Part shown: positions 1 through 5,324 of the stretch, one piece after another
Layout: every line of letters starts with the position of its first letter
Numbering within the stretch: position 1 is the stretch's first letter
Source of the DNA: Ardenticatenia bacterium
Lineage (GTDB): Bacteria; Chloroflexota; Anaerolineae; Aggregatilineales; Aggregatilineaceae
Assembly: GCA_026984385.1 (NCBI GenBank)
Contig: JALSSH010000615.1
Coordinates: forward strand, 1-5,324
Direction: 5' to 3'
DNA: 5,324 nt
The notes under the pieces: generated by a model
Databases searched by the model: none
What the model was told of the DNA's origin: nothing
The model's input: the letters and a program-made list of their open reading frames with translations, nothing else
Program-made: the position numbers and the translations under genes

Positions 1-2
1 TG

Positions 3-851
3 TTAAGCTACATCCGCGCGGCTGACGCGCGGCAGAGCCGCGCGTAGTGCGCCGCAGCGCACGGGCGGCGCGCCCAAAGCGCGATGACCGCAGACGTACA
101 GTCCGCGCAGGGCGCGCCCGAACCTGTTGCGCACGCGGAAGTAGCGCGCTTGCCACGTTCCCGCAAACCATTGGTGCGGATGAACGTTGACATACAGCCC
201 GCGCTCATGTTCCAAGCGCGCGCTCAACCAGGCGCGGAGCGAGGTCAGCGTGCCGTGCGCGTCCGGCGTGTAATCCGCGTAAACGCGCCAGCGCCACCCC
301 GCGTCCGAAACATACCACACGCGCGCAAAATCGATGTGTAGCATCGCGTCTCCCTCCAGCGCAGCCTGCCGCAACACATCCGGCGCGCGTTGGAGCAAAT
401 CGGCGTTGCGGCGATAAGTCGGCGCAAGCGGTGCGCTGCCGTGTGCGGCCACTGTTCGGACGCGGATACCCGCCGCCCGCAACTGTGCCACATGCGCCAA
501 AAAGAGCCTCCGCGCGCACGCCCAATCGCCCAAGCACAAGTCGAGCGCCTCGTAGTGATAGCCCACTTCGTGCCCCAATGCCTGCACCGCGTGCATGGCT
601 TCTAGCGGAAATTGCCCCCCGCGCCAGCGGAAGTAAAACGAGGCGCGCAAGCCATTTCGGGCGGCGATCTCGGCCAGGTGCACGGCGTGCGGTTCGCGGT
701 AGTCCACGTCCAGCCGCAAGATGGCAAAAGGAAGAGCGGGCGGCGCGCTCAACGCCAGATAGTCCGCCACCGTGTAAACCGCCATCGTGCGTAGATGGCG
801 GCAAAGCGCAGCAAACGCCGTGTAGGTAAAGGCCGCCGCTCGATGTGGCAC
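3..851 (-). CDS. NodB-type polysaccharide deacetylase-like protein
   Basis: This 282-residue protein starts at GTG 851-849 and ends at TAA 5-3. Its fold and motifs match the polysaccharide deacetylase (carbohydrate esterase 4/NodB) superfamily, whose members remove acetyl groups from sugars using a metal held by Asp and His. ILRLDVDYR (44-52) is the Asp motif with D48 and D50; in many relatives it reads RHDVD, so Leu47 replaces a common His. GHEVGYHYE (93-101) supplies metal-binding H94 and H98. AAHGS (135-139), WYVSDAGWRW (179-188) and VNVHPHQW (221-228) fit the later conserved motifs. The GTG start is preferred over an internal ATG at 785-783 because the FTYTAF...LCRHL segment (8-20) before YTVADYL matches the usual beginning of this family, and a good GGAG lies six bases before the GTG. 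No signal peptide is seen, so it is probably cytoplasmic, perhaps acting on a precursor. The C-terminal tail (about 240-280) is Arg/Ala-rich. Substrate unknown. Confidence 0.88.
   Translation of the reverse strand: MPHRAAAFTYTAFAALCRHLRTMAVYTVADYLALSAPPALPFAILRLDVDYREPHAVHLAEIAARNGLRASFYFRWRGGQFPLEAMHAVQALGHEVGYHYEALDLCLGDWACARRLFLAHVAQLRAAGIRVRTVAAHGSAPLAPTYRRNADLLQRAPDVLRQAALEGDAMLHIDFARVWYVSDAGWRWRVYADYTPDAHGTLTSLRAWLSARLEHERGLYVNVHPHQWFAGTWQARYFRVRNRFGRALRGLYVCGHRALGAPPVRCGALRAALPRVSRADVA
25..45. repeat. Perfect 9-bp GC-rich inverted repeat with 3-base loop
   Basis: Bases 25-33 (ACGCGCGGC) and 37-45 (GCCGCGCGT) are perfect complements around AGA. The core CGCGCGGC also occurs as a direct repeat at 15-22. 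A second smaller hairpin (47-52 GTGCGC with 57-62 GCGCAC) lies beside it. All are inside the last codons of the deacetylase gene. On the transcript the hairpins come about 20 bases before the stop and no U-run follows within the window, so this is not a proven terminator. It could slow RNA decay or simply reflect the GC-rich coding sequence. Confidence 0.5.
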
Positions 852-854
852 GCG

Positions 855-2174
855 CTACTCCGCCTGCTCCCAGATGCGCAGCCGTTCCAGCCGACAGGTG
901 GTCGGTGTGCTTTTGGCATAACAGAAAAAGGCCACCGATCCGCGCGTAAACGTGGCGTCGTTGAACGTGCCCAGCACCTCACCGTTGGCGCTCAGCGTTA
1001 TATCGCCGTTGGCGTGGCTTTCCACCGTCAGCGTGTTGACCGCCGCGCCGCTGCGGATGGCGGGGTGCGGCGTCCAATCTTGCAGCTCCACACGGCGCTT
1101 GTTTTCACGGATCACGGCGGCGCGATATTCGCCGCTGTTGGAGATGCCAAAGTAAACGAAATTGTAGTCATCCTGATAGTTGAACCAAATGCCGTAGCGC
1201 GCGTCTTGCACGTCGTCTTCCACCAGCCGCACGCGCGCTTCTAGGATGTAATTTTCAAAGCTCAGCCCTTCCAGCGATCCCCAGGAAAGCGCAAAGTCCC
1301 GCTGCTGAATTTCCAGCAAGCGGATTTCATACGCCCCATCGGTGAGCTGGTTAATGTAGGTGCTGTCTTGTCCTTGAAACCATGTGTAGTCGCTTTGCCC
1401 GCCCACAAAATCTTCGTCCACGCGCAACACATAGCCCGGATGCTCCGGTTGGGGGGTGGCGGTAGGGAGCTGGGCGGCTTCTTCAGCGCTGAGATATTGC
1501 GCGGTGTAGATCACGTTCAACCCTCCATCGGCGGAAGTGTGCGAGCTGAGCTTGGCGCCCCAATTATTTTCTGCATGCAACGTCACCAACGCTTGCCCGA
1601 CCACATCCACGTTGGCAAACCACGCATAGAGCGCTCCTTCTGACGCGCTGACCACCGCCGCCAAAGGATCGTCTTCCGGGTTGCCGCCCGCGAGCCATTG
1701 TTGGAAGCCGTAGGCAAGGCTTGCGGCCAGGGCGTCCACGCCAAAACGCTCGGCGGGCGTGTAGTCGCGGTTGCGCACAGCCAACACCCACAGCGCCGCG
1801 CGTTTGGTTTCCGGCTGCAAAGCGATCTCCAGAGGGTGCGCGGTCAATTCAAAGAGATCGCGAGGGTCTCCGGCGCGGTTGGCCGGGAAAAGCAAATAAG
1901 CGTATGCGCCATCCGGAGCGGCGAGCACGACAAGCAGTTGCACCCCGTCGTCCGGCGGCACATGGCGTAACTTGACAGTGGGCAGCGTAACCCGTAAGCG
2001 CGCTCCTTCGCCAACCACCCCGTTGACTTTCAGAAGTTCTACCGAGGGGGTAGGGGGGGGTGTTGGCGAAAGGGTACGGGAACGGGACGACGCAGCGCTA
2101 TCTAGCGTGCGGCATCCACTCAGCGCCACCCACAACACCCCCACCAATACCCAAAGCACAACGCGGCGTTTCAT
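855..2174 (-). CDS. Secreted lipoprotein with C-terminal laminin-G/DUF1080-like jelly-roll domain
   Basis: This 439-residue protein starts at ATG 2174-2172 and stops at TAG 857-855. The N-terminus MKRR is followed by a hydrophobic stretch and a lipobox, ALSGC, with the lipidated cysteine at residue 21. It should therefore be exported by Sec, cut by signal peptidase II and anchored on the outside of the cell membrane. A Pro/Thr/Ser linker (about 33-44) leads to a beta-rich middle region (about 45-232) that I do not recognise with confidence; its surface/quality-of-life pattern (LLVVLAAPDGAYAYLLFPAN, 80-99) is faintly like DUF4384. A second linker, PTATPQPEHP (237-246), precedes the C-terminal domain (about 250-437). 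That domain has an FENYILEARVRL strand and a YGIWFNYQDDYNFVYFGISN signature (327-346), typical of concanavalin-like/laminin-G sandwiches that bind carbohydrate or other ligands. Cysteines 418 and 427 could pair. No glycosidase catalytic residues are evident, so binding or structural function is likelier than hydrolysis. It lies 13 bases after the large gene and 3 bases before the deacetylase gene. Confidence 0.9.
   Translation of the reverse strand: MKRRVVLWVLVGVLWVALSGCRTLDSAASSRSRTLSPTPPPTPSVELLKVNGVVGEGARLRVTLPTVKLRHVPPDDGVQLLVVLAAPDGAYAYLLFPANRAGDPRDLFELTAHPLEIALQPETKRAALWVLAVRNRDYTPAERFGVDALAASLAYGFQQWLAGGNPEDDPLAAVVSASEGALYAWFANVDVVGQALVTLHAENNWGAKLSSHTSADGGLNVIYTAQYLSAEEAAQLPTATPQPEHPGYVLRVDEDFVGGQSDYTWFQGQDSTYINQLTDGAYEIRLLEIQQRDFALSWGSLEGLSFENYILEARVRLVEDDVQDARYGIWFNYQDDYNFVYFGISNSGEYRAAVIRENKRRVELQDWTPHPAIRSGAAVNTLTVESHANGDITLSANGEVLGTFNDATFTRGSVAFFCYAKSTPTTCRLERLRIWEQAE
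858..864 (-). promoter_or_regulatory. Ribosome binding site of the deacetylase gene, overlapping the lipoprotein 3' end
   Basis: The minus strand reads GGCGGAG, and its GGAG ends six bases before the GTG at 851. It lies in the last codons of the lipoprotein gene (Ala-Glu-stop), so the two genes are likely translationally coupled. This site decides the GTG start: no comparable site precedes the internal ATG at 785. Confidence 0.6.
2046..2086 (+). repeat. G-tract cluster, possible G-quadruplex; contains G8 (C8 in the coding strand)
   Basis: The plus strand carries G-runs at 2046-2050 (5), 2053-2060 (8), 2072-2074, 2078-2080 and 2084-2086. Four or more runs of at least three G with loops of 2, 11, 3 and 3 bases meet a loose G-quadruplex pattern. 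In the lipoprotein gene the same bases encode the Pro/Ser/Thr linker after the lipidated cysteine, with codons CCC CCC CCT for the three prolines. It lies on the template strand of the operon. Confidence 0.4.
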
Positions 2175-2177
2175 CGG

Positions 2178-2182
2178 CCCTC
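2178..2182 (-). promoter_or_regulatory. Ribosome binding site of the lipoprotein gene
   Basis: The minus strand reads GAGGG three bases before the ATG at 2174. The spacing is short but this is the only purine-rich Shine-Dalgarno-like stretch in the 13-base gap after the TGA of the large gene. The closeness suggests translation of the lipoprotein is helped by ribosomes finishing the upstream gene. Confidence 0.5.
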
Positions 2183-2187
2183 AGCTT

Positions 2188-5100
2188 TCATACTCGGGAG
2201 TGTTTGCGCGCAAAATAGCCGTGCACCCAGCGCAACGCTTCCAGCGCGTTTTGTGGTTGGCGCTTGCCGCTTTCCAATTGGCGGGCGGGGCCGCCATTGC
2301 CCAAAACACGTTCGTTAACGTCCTTCGCCATGACGCCGAGCACGGCGGCCACATGTTGGCTATCTTGTGCCAGCTCGCTTTGATAGCGGCGCTTGTTATA
2401 AAGCGAGAGGGTGTCCCAAAGGCTGTTGAGTTCAGCACGCAGCGCACGGGCCGAGGGGCGCGCTTCGCCCAGCTCCTGGAAGGCAGTTTGCAGTCCGCGC
2501 AACAGCCGCGCCACCACCGTACTTTCGCGCAGCAACATGGCCGCCGAACGTGAGCCGAAAAGATGGGCCATCTCCTCGCTGTGCAACGTCAAGGGGCGCG
2601 GCTCGTGTTTGCCGAAGTGCCCGCCGATGAAATAAAGTAGCTCCACGCCACTTCGGGGTGGGGTTTGCGCTTGGAGCAGCTCACCGATCGCCGTATTTTT
2701 AGTCCGCCGCGCGCGCCCTTTGCCCAGCTCAAAGACCAAGCGTTGCAGCTCCAACATATTCGCGGCGATCTGTTGCCGTTCTGCGTCGTTCAACCCCCCG
2801 GGCATGGTGTCCAAATCGCGGCGCAATTGGCCGACGGTAGGGCGCGGAGCTTCGGCATGATAAACACTCGCCATATCCACCAACAGCGCGGCAGTCAAGT
2901 GAATATGCTCGATAAACTGCTGGAAGTTTGCATCCGGCACCACAAAGCGCATGATATACGTCGCGCGCAACATATCCGCCGTCTCCGCACCGAGTTCGCG
3001 CCCAAAGTACGCGATCAATGGCGGCACAACCCGCATCGGCACGCCGCGTACAAAGCGCCGTAGCAACTCAAAGGCCATCGGTGACGTGGGATCATTTTCG
3101 GTAATGTGCGGCCACATGCGCGTTAGCAGCTCAGCTCCATCTGTCCCCTGTTGGACGGCGTACTCGGTAAGCGCAGTGGCGACGCGGAAGGTATCCAGCG
3201 CGTTTTGAGTACGCGAAAGAAAGGCCAGCAAACGTAGCGCGTTGTCCACGCCGACCACGCCCACCAGGGCGCTGTCGTTAAAGAGCATGGCGGTGAGCCG
3301 TTTCGCCGCATATACCTGATCGGCGGCCCACCCGCGATTGATCAGCGCGTTGCAATAGATGGCGGCGCGCGGTTCGGGACGTAGCTGGCTTCCTTCCAAA
3401 CGTTCCAGCGCGGCGGTCATTTCTTCCGACGGCAGCGCAACGAGGCGGAAAATCTCACCGGCCAAAGCCGTGAATTCGGCCAGGCGGGCAGGGCCGAACA
3501 CATCGCTTTGGTAGAACTCCAACATGGCGAGCGCTTGCTCATATTCGCGCGTTTGTAGCAGCAACTGAACCAAGATGCGCGGCCCGGGGGGTTCTAGGGA
3601 CTGCAAGACGGCAATTTGGCTAAAGTCCTCGATGATGTGGTCAATCAGTTGGGTGAAGTGATCGCTGCGCGGCGATTGTGTCATCACCAGCAAGGCTTGG
3701 AGCGCGACCGTGTCTATCAACTCGGCGCGCTGCAAGATCACAGCCAGCTCCACAAAGCGCGCCAACACCAACATCCGATAACCGTCCCCGAAGACACGTG
3801 CGCCCGCATCCAACACATGGGCGGGGGGCAAACCGCGCGCTTCCGGTTGCAAATAGGAGATGGCGGTTTGTGTTTCGGCGGGCAATTGACGCACAAAAGC
3901 CGCGTCGGTCAGCAACTGGTGCAAATCTCCCACCGAGGAAAACTCCGCCGCCAGCAAAAAGAGCGAGCGAGCCAGCGCTTTATGCGCGCGCGCAGCCTCC
4001 TGTCCGCTTTGCACCAGCGCGGTGAAGACTTTTTCCAATTGCAAAGCGTCGGGTGCGGCATGTAACACTTCTAAAAACGCCAACGCCTGCTCGGTCTGGC
4101 CTGCTTGGAGCAGGGCGTGGAAATGAGTTTGAGCGGCAGTGTGTAGCAACGGTTGCCAGGCAATCGCCGAGCCTTCCGGCACGCGCAAAATCCAGCGTGC
4201 CAACAGGGCGTACACGGTGCGCGCCTGGTCGTTTTCGATAGCGGCGCGGAGCTGTTCGGTTACGGCTTGGGTGACGGGCGGGCGGGTGGCACATTGCGCG
4301 GCGACCACATCTGCCGAGTGCGGCTCGTCCAAGGCCAACGCAAAGGCGAGCAAATGCCGCACATAGGCCAGGCGCAAATCGTCGGGTAGCGTGGGGTCTT
4401 CACGCAAGACAGCGGCGACCTTTTCGCGGTCGGCAGGCTGGCCGTTGAGCACGGTTTGGTCCAACGCAGCGCGACGAGAAACCCACGCCAGCGCCTGCCC
4501 GAGCTTTTCACGCTGCATCGCGCGCCAAACGGCGGTGCGCGCCAGTTGGGCGGTACGTTCCACAACCAAGCCGGGGTCTAGCCGCAACTGGGCCACGATA
4601 TAGCGACTGTAGGGGTCTTCCGGTGGCTCGGTGAGTATCTTCCCCTCGCCCCAATCGTAAACGACGTGTTTTTCCGGCGTGGCGTGCTGGGTGGCGAATT
4701 TGATTTGCACCTGAGAAGAGCTGAAGTTGTGGACGTGTGTGGCGAACGTGATCCCGATCCGTGCAGGCGGCGGCAACAAACTGAGCAAGCCTTGTAAAAA
4801 GCGTAAGCGTTTTTGAATATTCGGCGGACTGTTGACGATCGCCACCGGCCATCCCTGCACTACTCCGGCCAAAAGGCCTTCCACTGCTGTGAATGAATCC
4901 TGGCAGTAGAGCAGCAAGTCGGAAAGTGTCTCGGTTTGGGTTTTGGTGTCCGGCGGTGCGGGATCGCGTAATTCGAAGGGGCGCAGCGTGGTTTTGACTT
5001 CGGAAAAAGCGGGCATTTCCATCAACCCGAGCGGGCGAAACGCCAACACGTTACCCTGCAATTGGCGCTGCACGGTCAGCGGCACAAAGATATACAACAC

Positions 5101-5324
5101 CTGGGGATAGCCCGCCTCGTTGTGTTGTGCTTTGACCAGGAGAAAATCGGCGGTCTTGCTGCTGCCCGTGAAAAGCCCCAGCGCCCCGGGCATCGCGTCA
5201 TCGCGCTCGGTGAGCAAGGGGGGCGCCAGCCGAGCGATGCGCACGCACTCGGCGGCTTGCTCCGGCGTGATGTTTGGCGTGCGGGCGACAATACCCGCCG
5301 TGGTCGAGGCGCGATTGCTGCCGA
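2188..5324 (-). CDS. Large helical-repeat protein, 5'-truncated by the window edge; possible GAP1-like (GTPase-associated) N-terminal region
   Basis: The frame is open from the window edge to a TGA at 2190-2188, giving 1044 visible residues; the true start lies beyond 5324. A GTG at 5244-5242 could begin a 1018-residue protein. However, the 26 codons before it read as normal protein (TTAGIVARTPNITPEQAAE), and the nearest GGAG is about 15 bases from that GTG, so I treat the gene as partial. Visible residues 1-230 look alpha/beta: a 'GIVARTPNIT' segment, then strands around VLYIFVPL, then GWPVAIVNSP (157-166), then SLLPPPARIGITFATH (about 181-196). This order resembles the N-terminal domain of GTPase-associated protein 1 families, which is a recollection of family style and not a search result. 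Residues from about 230 to the end are Leu/Ala-rich amphipathic helices resembling TPR- or HEAT-like repeats. No signal peptide, membrane segment, Walker A motif or catalytic motif is visible, so a cytoplasmic scaffold or regulator is likely. It is the first visible gene of the operon. Confidence 0.85.
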   Translation of the reverse strand, partial: GSNRASTTAGIVARTPNITPEQAAECVRIARLAPPLLTERDDAMPGALGLFTGSSKTADFLLVKAQHNEAGYPQVLYIFVPLTVQRQLQGNVLAFRPLGLMEMPAFSEVKTTLRPFELRDPAPPDTKTQTETLSDLLLYCQDSFTAVEGLLAGVVQGWPVAIVNSPPNIQKRLRFLQGLLSLLPPPARIGITFATHVHNFSSSQVQIKFATQHATPEKHVVYDWGEGKILTEPPEDPYSRYIVAQLRLDPGLVVERTAQLARTAVWRAMQREKLGQALAWVSRRAALDQTVLNGQPADREKVAAVLREDPTLPDDLRLAYVRHLLAFALALDEPHSADVVAAQCATRPPVTQAVTEQLRAAIENDQARTVYALLARWILRVPEGSAIAWQPLLHTAAQTHFHALLQAGQTEQALAFLEVLHAAPDALQLEKVFTALVQSGQEAARAHKALARSLFLLAAEFSSVGDLHQLLTDAAFVRQLPAETQTAISYLQPEARGLPPAHVLDAGARVFGDGYRMLVLARFVELAVILQRAELIDTVALQALLVMTQSPRSDHFTQLIDHIIEDFSQIAVLQSLEPPGPRILVQLLLQTREYEQALAMLEFYQSDVFGPARLAEFTALAGEIFRLVALPSEEMTAALERLEGSQLRPEPRAAIYCNALINRGWAADQVYAAKRLTAMLFNDSALVGVVGVDNALRLLAFLSRTQNALDTFRVATALTEYAVQQGTDGAELLTRMWPHITENDPTSPMAFELLRRFVRGVPMRVVPPLIAYFGRELGAETADMLRATYIMRFVVPDANFQQFIEHIHLTAALLVDMASVYHAEAPRPTVGQLRRDLDTMPGGLNDAERQQIAANMLELQRLVFELGKGRARRTKNTAIGELLQAQTPPRSGVELLYFIGGHFGKHEPRPLTLHSEEMAHLFGSRSAAMLLRESTVVARLLRGLQTAFQELGEARPSARALRAELNSLWDTLSLYNKRRYQSELAQDSQHVAAVLGVMAKDVNERVLGNGGPARQLESGKRQPQNALEALRWVHGYFARKHSRV

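Noticed and set aside
783..785. Internal ATG as the deacetylase start
   Set aside because: No ribosome binding site is visible before it, and it would remove the FTYTAF...LCRHL segment that matches the usual beginning of the family.
205..804. Minus-strand frame of 199 codons inside the deacetylase gene
   Set aside because: It is an out-of-frame shadow rich in Arg, Gly and Ala; the 282-residue frame carries all the deacetylase motifs.
1972..2553. Plus-strand open frame of 193 codons spanning the junction of the large gene and the lipoprotein gene
   Set aside because: It lies antisense to two well-supported genes, crosses their junction, has a low-complexity composition typical of antisense frames in GC-rich DNA, and shows no recognisable motif.
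2688..2735. GKGRARRTKNTA in the large protein as a nucleotide-binding P-loop
   Set aside because: It does not fit GxxxxGK[ST], and no matching Walker B or other NTPase motifs follow; it looks like a basic loop between helices.
5242..5244. GTG as the true start of the large protein
   Set aside because: The frame stays open to the window edge with protein-like sequence and no well-spaced ribosome binding site, so the gene is more likely cut by the window.

Overview
The window is a compact, one-directional stretch of bacterial DNA, GC-rich by eye (roughly 60 percent). Three genes lie head to tail, all on the minus strand, and cover almost every base. In transcription order (high to low coordinates) they are: the 3' part of a very large, mostly helical soluble protein (5324 down to 2188); a secreted lipoprotein of 439 residues (2174 down to 855); and a NodB-type polysaccharide deacetylase-like protein of 282 residues (851 down to 3). 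The gaps are 13 and 3 bases, so this is very probably one operon whose promoter and terminator both lie outside the window. No RNA gene, mobile element or CRISPR array is visible.

The organism is most likely a Gram-negative-type or Chloroflexota-like bacterium. The best hint is the lipoprotein: a lipobox, Pro/Thr linkers (SPTPPPTPS, PTATPQP) and a C-terminal laminin-G/DUF1080-like jelly roll carrying a 'YGIWFNYQDDYNFVYFGIS' type signature, a style common in Anaerolineae and relatives. This is an inference from protein style, not a database match.

The large protein is the least ordinary part. Its visible N-terminal third has an alpha/beta pattern resembling the N-terminal domain of GTPase-associated proteins (the GAP1 families linked to bacterial conflict/NTPase systems). 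The remaining two thirds look like a long helical-repeat scaffold. It continues beyond the right edge, so its true start and upstream partner genes are not visible. How it would work with a surface lipoprotein and a carbohydrate deacetylase is unclear. The tight packing suggests co-expression but does not prove a shared function.

Three smaller points stand out. The lipoprotein and deacetylase genes are in the same reading frame, separated only by TAG plus one codon. An eight-C run lies in the lipoprotein's Pro-rich linker, in a G-tract cluster on the opposite strand. A strong GC hairpin lies just inside the 3' end of the deacetylase gene.
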